Part shown: in pieces, positions 53,885-63,531 of the stretch
How positions within the stretch are numbered: the first letter of the stretch is position 1
Layout of the letters: each line of letters begins with the position of its first letter
NCBI GenBank assembly: GCA_963756425.1
Contig: CAVWNW010000012.1
Coordinates: forward strand, 1 to 64,000
Direction: 5' to 3'
Origin: DASQUK01 sp963756425
Lineage (GTDB): Bacteria; Actinomycetota; Acidimicrobiia; Acidimicrobiales; VFJN01
DNA: 64,000 nucleotides
The notes under the pieces: generated by a model
Told to the model about the DNA's origin: nothing
Databases searched by the model: none
Seen by the model: only the letters and a program-made list of their open reading frames with translations
Made by a program: the position numbers and the translations under genes

Positions 53885-54689
53885 ATGCACGATCCTGAGC
53901 TTGCCGGCCGCCGCCCCGTTGTCATGGTGTTGCCAGCGCACGACGAGGAAGCCACCGTTGCCGATGTCGTCCGGCGCGCGCCGCGCGAGGTACACGGGCA
54001 CCCCGTCGAGGTCGTGGTGATCGACGACGGTTCCGCCGACGGGACCGCCGCCCTGGCACGAGCCGCCGGCGCCACCGTCCACTCGCTCGACCGGAACCGC
54101 GGTCTCGGCGCCGCCGTGCGCTCGGGCCTCGCGTGGGGGGCTGAACGGCGAGCGGCGGCCGTCGCCTTCCTCGACGCCGATGGCGAGTACGCACCCGAGG
54201 AGCTCCGAGACATGGTGGCCCCGATCATCGAGGGTCGCGCGGACTACGTGATCGGCTCGCGCCTTCGCCGGCCTGGCCCGCGACATGCGTCCACACCGGT
54301 GGTTCGGCAATCGGGTCCTCACGCTGGGCATGAAGCTGCTCGTGCGCCGCTGGGGCGTACGGGGCCTGAGCGACGGGCAGTCCGGCTACCGGGCCCTGTC
54401 ACCGGCCGCCGCCACCCACGCCGAGATCGTCCACGACTTCAATTACGCCCAGGTGCTCACGCTTGACCTGCTGGCCAAGGGCTACCGCTACGCGGAGGTG
54501 CCGATCAGCTACAGCTTCCGGAGACACGGGCGATCCTTCGTCCGGCTGGGCCCTTACCTGCGGCAGGTCGTGCCGGCGGTCTGGCGTGAGCTGCGAACGG
54601 CGACCGATTCCGCAAGCGTCCCGGCCGCCGACCCGGTCATGGACCCGATGCCGGTGCTGGTGAGCGACGCACCGCAGTCCGCCCGCTGA
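53885..54689 (+). pseudogene. GT2 family glycosyltransferase (DPM1-like), one apparent frameshift
   Basis: From ATG 53885 the frame reads VVMVLPAHDEEATVADVV, VVVIDDGSADGT and the metal-binding FLDADGEYAPEEL, then breaks after YVIGSR. Dropping one C near 54262 restores FAGLARDMRPHRWFGNRVLT and the full C terminus (GLSDGQSGYRALSP, VPISYSFRRHGRSFVRLG). The restored length is about 268 residues, as for dolichyl- or polyprenyl-phosphate mannose synthases. Such an enzyme could supply the donor for the GT-C-like membrane protein at 49.5-50.9 kb (inference). Confidence 0.75.
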
Positions 54690-54726
54690 GGATGCTCGGG
54701 CCCCGTGTCGCGTACCCTTATGACCG

Positions 54727-54990
54727 GTGGACGCTGAGCACGAAGACGGCGAGTGGTTCTCGGGCTACGTCAGCAGGATGACGGAGCTGCTCGAAGACGC
54801 GGGACAGGTCAATGCCGAGTTGCTCCAGCAATGGAGCGCGCGATCGCTGCGGGGCAGCGAGTGGACCGTTGACACGATGACGGCGGACGCGATCGAGGCC
54901 TGGGAGCAGCTCACCCCCCTCGCCGGGCGTGGGCTGGAGCTCTGGCTGGAGATCGTGCAGCGGACCATCCGCCCCCGGGACGTGGCATGA
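54727..54990 (+). CDS. Small helical protein, unknown
   Basis: An 87-residue protein from GTG, all-helical and rich in Trp, Glu and Leu: WFSGYVSRMTELLEDAG, LLQQWSARSLRGSEW, LELWLEIVQRTI. No signal or membrane segment. Its stop overlaps the start of the next gene (ATGA). It looks like the phasin-like helical units found in the genes at 54987-55232 and 61117-61689. I do not recognise a named family. Confidence 0.6.
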   Translation: MDAEHEDGEWFSGYVSRMTELLEDAGQVNAELLQQWSARSLRGSEWTVDTMTADAIEAWEQLTPLAGRGLELWLEIVQRTIRPRDVA

Positions 54991-55232
54991 CCGGCGACAC
55001 GTCGGGCGTGGACGACATCGCCGAGCTGCTCGGGGAGCGGCTGCAGCGCTACGTCGACCTATGGGGCTCGGCGAGCGCCAAGCTGTCGGCGGGCACGTAT
55101 CACGCTGAAGACCTCGTCGACGACTGGTTCCGCTGGGTCGGCCTGGTCTCCCGGGACGCCACCGCCACCGCCGCCCTGATAGTCGGCGCGGTCAGGGATC
55201 AGACGTCGGAGCGAGGACCAGCACCGGAATGA
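54987..55232 (+). CDS. Small helical protein, unknown (phasin-like)
   Basis: An 81-residue protein translationally coupled to the previous gene. Its core (RLQRYVDLWGSASAKLSAG, YHAEDLVDDWFRWVGLV, ATATAALIVGAV) aligns by eye with the first 70 residues of the 190-residue protein at 61117-61689. Its last 41 bases overlap the end of the convergent nitroreductase gene. Function unknown; an amphipathic surface-binding role is a guess. Confidence 0.6.
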   Translation: MTGDTSGVDDIAELLGERLQRYVDLWGSASAKLSAGTYHAEDLVDDWFRWVGLVSRDATATAALIVGAVRDQTSERGPAPE

Positions 55233-55647
55233 TGCGGTCGGTTCGACTCTGATAGGCGTCGAAGTGGGGGTAGACCGCGGTGAGCGCCGGCCACAGCTCG
55301 GCACGCTCGGACTCGCTCGCGGGTCGGGCGGTCATCCGGCGGCGCCGCGAGCCGACGTCGACGGTCACCTCCGGATCGGCAAGCAGGTTCAGGTACCACG
55401 CGGGGTGGCTGCTCATTCCGCCGTGTGACGCCACCAGCACGATCTGGGCGTCGTCGTGGGGGAGGTACAGGAGCGGGACCGTGCGGGGCCGGCCGGTGCG
55501 CCGGCCCGTGGTCGTGAGCAGGCAGATCGGCGCGCCCCCGGGCACGTGCGCCGCCACTCGCCCGTTGCTCAGCCGGTAGGCGGCGGTGTTGACGCCGGTC
55601 ATCCATCGCACCGCCACCCGCCCGAGGCGTTCCTGGAACGCCGTCAT
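55192..55647 (-). CDS. F420/deazaflavin-dependent nitroreductase family protein (second copy)
   Basis: A 151-residue protein from ATG 55647; in-frame GTGs upstream would bring it within about 15 bases of the oxidoreductase stop. The motif ICLLTTTGRRTGRPRTVPLLYL, seen in part, followed by VLVASHGGMSSHPAWYLNLLADPEV is the DDN-like cofactor signature. It is the last gene in the direction of the cyclase/oxidoreductase operon, so it may be a redox partner of that system. Confidence 0.82.
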   Translation of the reverse strand: MTAFQERLGRVAVRWMTGVNTAAYRLSNGRVAAHVPGGAPICLLTTTGRRTGRPRTVPLLYLPHDDAQIVLVASHGGMSSHPAWYLNLLADPEVTVDVGSRRRRMTARPASESERAELWPALTAVYPHFDAYQSRTDRIIPVLVLAPTSDP

Positions 55648-55697
55648 GGGTCGCGCCCGCGGGTTGTCCACCACCAGGCGCACCGTACCGCCGACGG

Positions 55698-57821
55698 TCA
55701 GTCCGGCAGGTAGCCGACCACCCGGTGGTTGCGGGACCGACCGAGCACCGCGTTGGCAGCCTGCAGGCCCGACAGGACCGCAGCCTCGATGCAGCCCGCG
55801 TTGAGCCCCGAATCCGTCCAGTCGCCGGCCAGGAACAGGTTGTCGTAGCCGCTCTCGTCGGAGCGGAGCCGGTACCTGCCGGTCCCCGGCAACGACTGCA
55901 CGTAGCGATCGGCCGGGTCGACGTTGGCGGTCCAGAACTGCGAATCGAACGCCTCGGGCCCGATCGACCCATCGCGCCCGCACAGCAGGTCCCACTTGAA
56001 CCCGTCGTCGCCCACCGCCCCCGGCAGAAGGTGCGCCAGACTCCGATCGAGAAAGGCAACTGCCCTCTCCCGGACCTGGTCGCGGCAGCGGCCTCCGTGA
56101 CTCGCATCGGCGACCCGCCGCCTGGGGGTCGGCATCACCCCGCAGAAGTAGGCGATCGCGGCGGGACGGTCGACGTCGGGCCAGTCCTCGGCGTCGATCA
56201 GCTGTGGCATCGACGCCCACGTATCGAACGCACCGGTGTAGCCGCTCATCGTGGCCCCGGGGTGTGGCCATCCCAGTGTGGGCTCGGGCTCACGGAGCCA
56301 GATCTGGAAGGCCTGCGTGGCGACGGTGGCCACGTTGGCGGCCATGTCGCGCCACTCGGGCCGATCGTCGATCAGTTCGCGGCACACGACCTCCGCCATC
56401 CCCACCGGGATCGCCAGCACGGCGATGTCGAAGTCGGTGCCCCGGCGCAACACGCGCCGCTCGGCGTCGGGCCAGGCGCAGCCGTGCGCTTCGAGCGGCT
56501 CGTGCTCGATGCCTTCGGCGTCGTCGAGCTGGTCGGCGAGCGGGGCGTCGGGGAAACACGGGAGGCCCCGCACCCGCACCAGCGGCTCGTAACGCTCGAT
56601 TCCGGGAGCGAGCGCTGCTTGGCGACCCATGCTGATGGCGTCGATTGCCGTCCGGTCGGCGGACAGGTGGAGGGCGTCGATGCGATGCAAGAACTCGAAG
56701 TCCACACCGCGCTGCCGGAGGGCCTGGTAGAGCGGCGCGAACACCACGTCGCCCATGCCGGCGCTCATCTTCCAGAAGATCCCACCCTTGTATTCGAGCG
56801 CCATCTTCACCGCGAGCAAGACCGCGGAGCCGGCACCGAAGCTCGGACGGGAGCTGTCGCCGTCGACAAAGGCGAAGCACATGTCGTACATCGCCCGCAG
56901 GAGCGCTCCGTCGACGGCCTCCGGCGCGGCTCCGTGACGACGGATCCAGACGAGGTAGTCCTCGTCGTCGAGCCGGCTCAGGGGCACGCCGGCGAAGACC
57001 CCGTCGGCCAACAGACCCCGGAGCAGCGCGACGGTCAGCGAGATGTAGTGCCAGGCGCGCTTGAGGTCGGGATCGCCGGCCACCACGCCGCGGAGCCGGT
57101 CCTGGAGCGCGTCGAGAGCATCGAGCAGCTCCGCACTCGCACCGCCTGTTGGCCCCGCGGCCGCAGCGGCGCTTCCACCGAGTGCCCCGCTAACCAGTCG
57201 AACGGCTTCGAGCAGCGCCGCCGGCACGGCGAGCTGCGTTCCCAAGACCACGCCGTCGATCAGCGAACGCGCGGGCGGCTCGGCCGACGTGCTCAGCACC
57301 ACGCGGTCCGTCGTGTCGATCGAGCCGACGTCCGCCAACGACTCCACCCCGTCGATCACCAGCCGCAGGGCCCGCAGCGCGAACTCGGCGAGGCTGGCCG
57401 ATTGGGTATCCCCGCCGGGCTCGCCTGGCTCGAGGTCGTTGGGTGCAAAGCGCGCGAGCCAGTGGCGCCAGTCCTCCCGGTCACGGTCCTCCAGGCCGAC
57501 CGCCGGTGCCGGCTTGATGGCGTCGCGCCACGTGAGGATGGGTACCTCGGGATCGGTGGCGGGCCGATCGAGCTCCGCGTAGCACTCGCGCAACAGCCGA
57601 AAGGCGTTCTCGTAGAACCCCAGCCAGACGTGCAGCCCGTGTTCCTCGATGCGGCCGCAGCGCCCGCGGCTGCTCGCACCCTTGCCCCCCAGACGCCATC
57701 CCCGTTGGTAGACGGTGATCCGTTCGAAGCGGTCGCGCCAGCCGAGCTCGCTCAGACGCCATGCGGCGGTGAGGCCCCCCATGCCCCCACCCAGGATGGC
57801 GACACGACGACGTGCGCTCAC
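55698..57821 (-). CDS. Large FAD-dependent oxidoreductase (amine oxidase / phytoene desaturase-like)
   Basis: A 707-residue protein whose GTG overlaps the cyclase-regulator stop by 4 bp. The FAD motif RVAILGGGMGGLTAAWRLSE is followed by YQRGWRLGGKGASS and EEHGLHVWLGFYENAFRLL, the layout of carotenoid-desaturase/hydroxysqualene-dehydroxylase type enzymes. The C-terminal flavin motif is NLFLAGDWTDSGLNAGCIEAAVLSG, seen in part. It is longer than the usual 450-500 residues because of a large helical insertion. It likely oxidises a hydrophobic substrate; none can be named. Confidence 0.8.
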   Translation of the reverse strand: MSARRRVAILGGGMGGLTAAWRLSELGWRDRFERITVYQRGWRLGGKGASSRGRCGRIEEHGLHVWLGFYENAFRLLRECYAELDRPATDPEVPILTWRDAIKPAPAVGLEDRDREDWRHWLARFAPNDLEPGEPGGDTQSASLAEFALRALRLVIDGVESLADVGSIDTTDRVVLSTSAEPPARSLIDGVVLGTQLAVPAALLEAVRLVSGALGGSAAAAAGPTGGASAELLDALDALQDRLRGVVAGDPDLKRAWHYISLTVALLRGLLADGVFAGVPLSRLDDEDYLVWIRRHGAAPEAVDGALLRAMYDMCFAFVDGDSSRPSFGAGSAVLLAVKMALEYKGGIFWKMSAGMGDVVFAPLYQALRQRGVDFEFLHRIDALHLSADRTAIDAISMGRQAALAPGIERYEPLVRVRGLPCFPDAPLADQLDDAEGIEHEPLEAHGCAWPDAERRVLRRGTDFDIAVLAIPVGMAEVVCRELIDDRPEWRDMAANVATVATQAFQIWLREPEPTLGWPHPGATMSGYTGAFDTWASMPQLIDAEDWPDVDRPAAIAYFCGVMPTPRRRVADASHGGRCRDQVRERAVAFLDRSLAHLLPGAVGDDGFKWDLLCGRDGSIGPEAFDSQFWTANVDPADRYVQSLPGTGRYRLRSDESGYDNLFLAGDWTDSGLNAGCIEAAVLSGLQAANAVLGRSRNHRVVGYLPD

Positions 57822-60800
57822 CCGGTGGCCGCGACCGAGGAGCGGGCGTCCTCGAGCTCGGGGTAGTGGGCGTCGGGTGCGAACCGCGTCACGGCCTCCG
57901 CAACCAGCATCAGCCCGTCCGCGTCGCCGTTGGCGACGAGGTCACGGGCGATCCGCAGCTCGAACGGAGCGGCGCCCTGGGACCGAGCGAGGTCCAACGC
58001 CGCGCGCAACGCCGCTGACACCTGGTTGGCGGGCAGCAGGTGGGCGCGGAGCCTCAGTACCTCGGCCTCGTAGAAGCGAATGCCCGTGGAGCGGCCGAAC
58101 TGCAATGTCTCGTCGTAGCGGGCGGCGGCGCCGTCGACGTCGCCAGCGGCGGCGCTCAGCCTGCCCACCGTCGCCATGAATGCGGGGAGGAAGAGAGCCA
58201 CGTCGAGCACCTTCCACATGCCGCACAGGCCGTCGAGGGCCTGTGCATGGGCCGACAGGGCCGCGGCGTCCGGGGCCTCGGCATCCAGCGCCCGCAGCCC
58301 GGCGATCGTCGCTTGCTCGGTGGCCGCCACCAGCGACCAGAAGTCGAAACCGTGCCCCTCGGCGATCTCGGTCACGGCCTCGACCACCGTCGCCGCGCGG
58401 TCCAGGTCCCCCCGTTCGATCAGCGTCCACCCTGCGTAGGACTGCACCTCGGCCGCGGTGAAGGGCCCTCGGGGGAAGTCGATCGTGTCGCAGCGATCCT
58501 GCCCGGCGTCGAACTGCTGGTCGGCACCCCGGACATCGCCCCGCATGAACCGTGCCAACGCGAGGTTCGCGTGGGCAGACCCCGGACCGTCGAAGGGCAT
58601 GAAGTAGGTGGCGCCATAGTCGGGGTTGATCTGCCGGGTGGTCACGCCTTGGACCGCGGCCTCGAGCTGATCGAGGGCGGCGCCGAAGTCACCGGCGAAC
58701 CAGCGGATCGTGCCGAACGCGGCCTCGTTGTCGGGTCGGTAGTGGTCGCGCCCGGCCAGGCCGGCACGCAACATCTCCGCGACCTGCTGGGCGCGGTCGA
58801 GATCGCCGCGCAGTATGTAGTAGCCCCAGAGTGGGATGAGCGTGCTGAACATCTCGTCGCTGCCGCTGTCTCCCAGAGTCAGCTCCAGGCATCGCTCGTA
58901 GTCCTGCACCGCCTCGGGCGAGCTGGTGCCCTCGGCCGACGCCACCAGGAACCCTCGCCGGAGTCGCAGCCCCACCTCGTACGAGGATCGCTCGCGGGTT
59001 TCGGGTAGCTCGGGAATGAGCTCGATGGCGCGGCTCAGGAGCGACCGTGCCTCCGTCAACGCGCCGAGCCGGCGGGCTCCGTCGGCGGCCTGCTGGTAGG
59101 CGCTGACAGCCTCGGTGACCTGGCCGGCCGCGTCATGGTGGCTGGCGACGAGGTGCCAGTCGACGGCCCCGGTCGCGGCGGGCTCGCGGGCAAGCGCCGC
59201 GGCCACCCGGCCGTGCAGCTCCCGGCGGCGCGACGGGGGTTGCAGCTCGTACGCGACCACGCGCAGTAGCTCGTGCCGGAATCGATAACGCTCGGCATCG
59301 CCGAGCACACGCTCGAGGATCAGACCACCGAGCAGGGCCTCCAGGGCCGAATCGAGATCTGGCGCCGGCACATCGACCACCTGGGCGAGCACACTGCGGT
59401 CGACGTCGCGGCCAATGGCCGCGGCCGCGGAGGCCACGCGCAGTCCTGGGCCAGAGGCATGGAGGCGGGCGACCAGCGGCTCGTACAGCGCCTCGGGCAC
59501 TGCCGGTGGTGGGCCCGCCGCCGGCCCCGCTGGCACCGGGACGACGGACGCCGGAACCGGAGCTCCCGCCCGCGTCACGTGGGTAGCGACGATGCGCTGA
59601 GTCGCCGAACTTGCCCCCCGTGCGAGCTCCTCCAGGTACAGCGGCATCCCATCACCGCGATCCACGACCGCGCGGCATGCAAGGTTGTCGATGCGGGGGT
59701 CGAGCGACAGCACGAGCTCCGCGGCAGCTTCGTCGTCCAAGGGCGCTAGGTCGATGACCTGAGCCGTGCCGAACGATGGAGGCGCCGGGTCCCGAGAGGT
59801 GGTGATGATCAGGAGGCCGCCACGTTCGGCGCGCACCACCCGTGAGAGCACGTCGAGCGTGGACCCGTCGCACCAGTGGAGATCCTCGACGACCAGCACC
59901 GCAGGGTCCGATCCAAGGCAGGCGAGCAGGTAGTCGGCTGCGGCGGCGACGATCGCATCGTGCAGCTTGCGTCCCTCCAGTGCCGCCGGCCGATACCCGG
60001 CTCCGGCGGGTACGCCGATGAGCGGTGCCACCAGCGGTATCAACTCGGCCGGGGCCAATCCGACTGCGGCCACTTCCTGTTCCAGACGTGCGAGCCGCAC
60101 GCTCGGGGCTGAGCCTCCGGCCGCGCCGGCACGCGATTCGATGAGGGAACGGACGGCGTGGAAGCTCGCCTCGGCGTGGAACGGCGACGCGAGTAGCTGC
60201 AGGCGCGACCCCCCATCGGAGCAGGCTTCTTCGGCAAGTACTGCCGCAAGACGGGACTTGCCGATCCCGGCTTCGCCGACCAGGTGGACCACCAGCGGTC
60301 GTCCGACCGTCCCCTCACGAGCTTGAGCCCAGGAGGCGCGTAGGCGTGCCAACTCGTCAGTCCGGTCGGTCAGGGGCGCTACCCAGGGCCGCCCCCGGGC
60401 TGGCGTGTCGGGGGATTCGGCCACGACGCGGAACGGCTGCAGAGGTTCGTCGATCCCCTTCGCACGTTGCGCCGGCTCCGCCACAGTCTCGAATAGCGCG
60501 CCAACGACCTGGTGGACGGCATCGGAGATGACCACCGTCCCTGGGGTTGCGAAAGCCTGAAGTCGCGCAACCACATTGGCCGCAAGCCCGTAGATGTCGT
60601 CATCCTCGATGTCGAGGTAGACGAGACCCCGATGAACGCCGGCGCGGGCGTTGAGCCTTTCGCCGGCCGCGGGCTCGATCTCGTTCGACAACACCTCCAG
60701 GTCCCGCATGAGATCCAGCGCGGCTCGCACCGCCCTCTCGGCGTCGTTCTCGTGCGGCGTCGGGACGCCGAAGACGGCGAGTAGCCCGTCGCCTGAGATG

Positions 60801-61120
60801 TGAGAGATGTGCCCCTCGTACCGGCCTTCCACAACCTCGCGGCAGACCGACTTGTAGCGGCGCAGCAATACCCGGTAGAGCTCGGCGTCGAGCCGCGCTG
60901 ACAGAGGCGTCGAGCCCTCCAGATCGACGAAGAGCAGCGACGCCCGCCGGATCTCGCCACCGCCTGGCTCGGCGGCAAGCAGGGCGGCCGCATCTCGATT
61001 CCCGGCGTCGGACGCCAGGACCTCGCCTGCCAGTTCTCGTGCCGCCTGGACGTCGCCACGATTCATCGCCGCCACCGCCCGGTCGAGCATGTCGTCGGGC
61101 GACGCGGTGCGATCAGTCAC
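57818..61120 (-). CDS. Class III nucleotide cyclase domain fused to ATPase and TPR regulator
   Basis: An 1100-residue protein from GTG 61120, overlapping its neighbours by 4 bp on both sides. Residues about 57-235 are a class III cyclase domain with metal Asp66 in LLFVDLEGS and Asp111 in SGDGLLAVFG; Asn182 and Arg186 of the transition-state motif are in ANVVARLQ. Residues about 250-550 are an AAA/STAND ATPase with Walker A VGEAGIGKS (282-289) and Walker B VLVVEDLHW. The rest is TPR-like. No DNA-binding domain is visible. The position usually holding the nucleotide-specifying Lys is His/Ser here, so activity and product are uncertain. Confidence 0.85.
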   Translation of the reverse strand: MTDRTASPDDMLDRAVAAMNRGDVQAARELAGEVLASDAGNRDAAALLAAEPGGGEIRRASLLFVDLEGSTPLSARLDAELYRVLLRRYKSVCREVVEGRYEGHISHISGDGLLAVFGVPTPHENDAERAVRAALDLMRDLEVLSNEIEPAAGERLNARAGVHRGLVYLDIEDDDIYGLAANVVARLQAFATPGTVVISDAVHQVVGALFETVAEPAQRAKGIDEPLQPFRVVAESPDTPARGRPWVAPLTDRTDELARLRASWAQAREGTVGRPLVVHLVGEAGIGKSRLAAVLAEEACSDGGSRLQLLASPFHAEASFHAVRSLIESRAGAAGGSAPSVRLARLEQEVAAVGLAPAELIPLVAPLIGVPAGAGYRPAALEGRKLHDAIVAAAADYLLACLGSDPAVLVVEDLHWCDGSTLDVLSRVVRAERGGLLIITTSRDPAPPSFGTAQVIDLAPLDDEAAAELVLSLDPRIDNLACRAVVDRGDGMPLYLEELARGASSATQRIVATHVTRAGAPVPASVVPVPAGPAAGPPPAVPEALYEPLVARLHASGPGLRVASAAAAIGRDVDRSVLAQVVDVPAPDLDSALEALLGGLILERVLGDAERYRFRHELLRVVAYELQPPSRRRELHGRVAAALAREPAATGAVDWHLVASHHDAAGQVTEAVSAYQQAADGARRLGALTEARSLLSRAIELIPELPETRERSSYEVGLRLRRGFLVASAEGTSSPEAVQDYERCLELTLGDSGSDEMFSTLIPLWGYYILRGDLDRAQQVAEMLRAGLAGRDHYRPDNEAAFGTIRWFAGDFGAALDQLEAAVQGVTTRQINPDYGATYFMPFDGPGSAHANLALARFMRGDVRGADQQFDAGQDRCDTIDFPRGPFTAAEVQSYAGWTLIERGDLDRAATVVEAVTEIAEGHGFDFWSLVAATEQATIAGLRALDAEAPDAAALSAHAQALDGLCGMWKVLDVALFLPAFMATVGRLSAAAGDVDGAAARYDETLQFGRSTGIRFYEAEVLRLRAHLLPANQVSAALRAALDLARSQGAAPFELRIARDLVANGDADGLMLVAEAVTRFAPDAHYPELEDARSSVAATG

Positions 61121-61689
61121 GGGATCTGGATGTCGACCGGGATGACGTGGTCGGGCTGCGCTGACGATGGATCCGACCGCACCTCGACATCGCCCAGGTA
61201 CGTGATGCCACGAACACCCCAGCGCCAGACGAGCAGGCGAATCCGGTCGGGTTCGCCCTGCGGCCGGTCGAGCTCGATAGTGACCCGCGGCTCACGAGGC
61301 GGTGGAAAGCGCTCGAGCCTCTGGCTGCCGTAGATGGGGGTGAGGGGTCCGGTTAGCCGGAGGGAACGCGGCGTGACGCCCGCCCGGACGGGGAACCAGG
61401 CCGAACGGATCAGTCGATCGGCTGGGGGTTGCGCGATCAGGGTGACGGCGCCGAGGAGCTCGCCGATCGTCGCAGTCCATCCGAGGGCAACCAGGGCCGC
61501 CGAGCGACTCACATCCTTCGCCAGAAGGTCCGCGGTGTAGCCGGCGTCGATGTGGTCGGCGATCGACCGGGCCTGGTCGGCGGCGAGGCACGACAGGCGC
61601 GTGGCCTGTTCGATGATGGCGTCGACCGCGAACCCGAACCCTGGTACGGCCGGCACGCCCATCGTCGAGGTTCCGCTTTCCGGGCTCAT
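61117..61689 (-). CDS. Unknown 190-residue protein, helical unit plus beta domain
   Basis: Its ATG overlaps the preceding stop and its stop overlaps the cyclase start, both by 4 bp. Residues 10-80 are amphipathic helices (VDAIIEQATRLSCLAADQA, YTADLLAKDVSRSAAL) similar to the small protein at 54987-55232. Residues about 100-190 are beta-rich and end LGDVEVRSDP and VIPVDIQIP. No signal peptide. The family is not recognised; by its position it serves the cyclase/oxidoreductase operon. Confidence 0.65.
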   Translation of the reverse strand: MSPESGTSTMGVPAVPGFGFAVDAIIEQATRLSCLAADQARSIADHIDAGYTADLLAKDVSRSAALVALGWTATIGELLGAVTLIAQPPADRLIRSAWFPVRAGVTPRSLRLTGPLTPIYGSQRLERFPPPREPRVTIELDRPQGEPDRIRLLVWRWGVRGITYLGDVEVRSDPSSAQPDHVIPVDIQIP

Positions 61690-63356
61690 CCCAGGCCGCC
61701 TGAGGGCTTCTTCTTCGCGGTCTTGCGGGCACCGCGCGCTTGCTCAGGTGGGGTCTCGCTTCCGGACGTGGTGCCCGCGGTGGCCGTCGCGCCCGGCTGT
61801 GTCGACGCGACGCTGGCCGCGATCGACGTCGCGGCCGTGAGGAGCCGAGCCCACGCCTGCACGCTCCGCGCAAACGCTCCGGACATTTCGGCCACGAGAG
61901 TGTCAGCGGTATGGCCCCCGGTGCCCTCAGTAGAGGCTCCGGTACCTGCACTGGGTGCCGGAGCTGCGCCTGTGCCGGTGCCGGGTGCTGGCGCTGTGCC
62001 TGTCCCGAGCGCCGTTTCGAACGACCTCTTGAAAGCCGTAGCGCAGTCATCGATCGATTGCTTGATCAGCGCAGTGGCGTCGTCGAGCGTCTCGCCGAGC
62101 GTGACGCCGGCCTTACCGGTACTGGCGGGGCCGGCCGATCCAGCCGCTCCTGTGTCGTTGTCCTTGGGCACGCAGGAAACCTCCTCGGGACCAGCCAGCT
62201 TCGCCAGCAGGTCACTGACGAAATCGAGCGCCATGGCACCCCAGCCGATGGCGCACGCCAGGATGCCGATCGTCGACTCATCGAAGGACGCGTTGGTGAA
62301 CGTCACGCGCTTGGTCGTCTCGATGAGCAGGTGCTCCGCCCCACCAACCAGCTCCTTCGTGACCTTGATCGAGCCCTCGTCCACCGTGACGGCACCGTTC
62401 GCCCGTAGACCCGCCGGAGAGACCACATTCTCGTAACCGTCCGCGATCGCGTACGAGATGATGCGCGAATCACCCCTGGCGACGAGTTCCGAGAACTCGA
62501 GCCACACGGCCACGCGAAGCGGCGAGCCAGACCCGGTGCAATCGAGGTCGACGACCTCGAGATACGTGCGCGGCTGCTGCGAGTCCGCCTCCATAGCACA
62601 CCAGGCGTCGTTGGAGGCCCAGGTCGCGGGCTTGAGAAAGGTCTGCTCTGCGTCCGTCAGCGTCACGCCCGCCACGCAGACACTCGTCGTCAGGGCCACC
62701 GCGATGTCCGGCGTGACAGGGTCGCCGACCACGACGAGCTCAGTGGCGCAAGGATCGGGTTGGCTCAGGATCTGGGTGTGGAGCAGCATCCGGTTGTTCT
62801 CGCGGAACTGGCGGTACTCGGAGATGCTCGGGAGCTGGTCGGGGTCGGCAAGTCGAACCAGCAGGTCGATGGCCTGCGCACGAGCGACGGCCAGCTCGTC
62901 GGCCGTGGGAATCTGTCCCATGGGCATGGCCGCCACCACGCCCGGAACCATCAGGGCCCGCGTCGCCCACTCGGCTTCGGGATGCTCTCTGGGATCGAAG
63001 TCCGTGACGCCAGCGGGTGGCCGGTACTGGGGAAGCGCACGGACGACCGCGCCGACGGCGACGATCCAGTTCGGCAGCATGCGGGCGGACGGCTCCCTGG
63101 ACACCTGCACGTCCCGCGTGCTGGCGAGGTCCCTGAGCGCGGCGGTCAAGTCGGCCTCCGCCTCGGCATGGGTGGGCAAGGGAGCATCGCCCCGGAACGC
63201 CCGGTTGTACCAGCCCACTGCACCCGACCCGCCGTAAGGGGGGATGAGTTCCGCGACGCGCTCCTGCATCAGCTGTCGCTCGGACGCGTCCTCGGTCGTC
63301 GCGATCACCGTGTCGAGCGCACCCAACACGGCGACGAGAGCGCTCCGCTCGCTCAT
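61686..63356 (-). CDS. Unknown 556-residue protein, first gene of the cyclase operon
   Basis: A cytoplasmic-looking protein. The N-terminal 200 residues are helical (LDTVIATTEDASERQLM, WATRALMVPGVVAAMPMG). A central beta-rich part contains LEVVDLDCTGSG, VWLEFSELVARG and ITVDEG-like strands, ending in a hydrophobic patch (IGILACAIGWGAMALDFV). A Gly/Ala/Pro/Thr linker leads to a final amphipathic helix (FARSVQAWARLLTAAT) and a Lys-rich tail (GARKTAKKKPSG), as in phasins and PHA-granule proteins. I do not recognise the family. Confidence 0.65.
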   Translation of the reverse strand: MSERSALVAVLGALDTVIATTEDASERQLMQERVAELIPPYGGSGAVGWYNRAFRGDAPLPTHAEAEADLTAALRDLASTRDVQVSREPSARMLPNWIVAVGAVVRALPQYRPPAGVTDFDPREHPEAEWATRALMVPGVVAAMPMGQIPTADELAVARAQAIDLLVRLADPDQLPSISEYRQFRENNRMLLHTQILSQPDPCATELVVVGDPVTPDIAVALTTSVCVAGVTLTDAEQTFLKPATWASNDAWCAMEADSQQPRTYLEVVDLDCTGSGSPLRVAVWLEFSELVARGDSRIISYAIADGYENVVSPAGLRANGAVTVDEGSIKVTKELVGGAEHLLIETTKRVTFTNASFDESTIGILACAIGWGAMALDFVSDLLAKLAGPEEVSCVPKDNDTGAAGSAGPASTGKAGVTLGETLDDATALIKQSIDDCATAFKRSFETALGTGTAPAPGTGTGAAPAPSAGTGASTEGTGGHTADTLVAEMSGAFARSVQAWARLLTAATSIAASVASTQPGATATAGTTSGSETPPEQARGARKTAKKKPSGGLG

Positions 63357-63531
63357 CCACCCACCCTGTGTCGTCGCTGGCAGTGCGTGGCATAGCCTAA
63401 CCGTCCGTCTGGCCGCGCCCGTGGTCTGGGGGCGTGGCCGCTGTGCGAACCCAGGGGGCGAGGTGGGCGAAGGGCGAGGCGACGGCGGTCACGATCGGGG
63501 TAGAGCGCCCCCATTCAGCCCGTCCGCAGGC

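Noticed and set aside
55725..57866. A 713-codon plus-strand ORF opposite the oxidoreductase
   Set aside because: Low-complexity His/Arg/Gly-rich translation, no motif or ribosome site; the minus-strand flavoprotein has clear FAD motifs.
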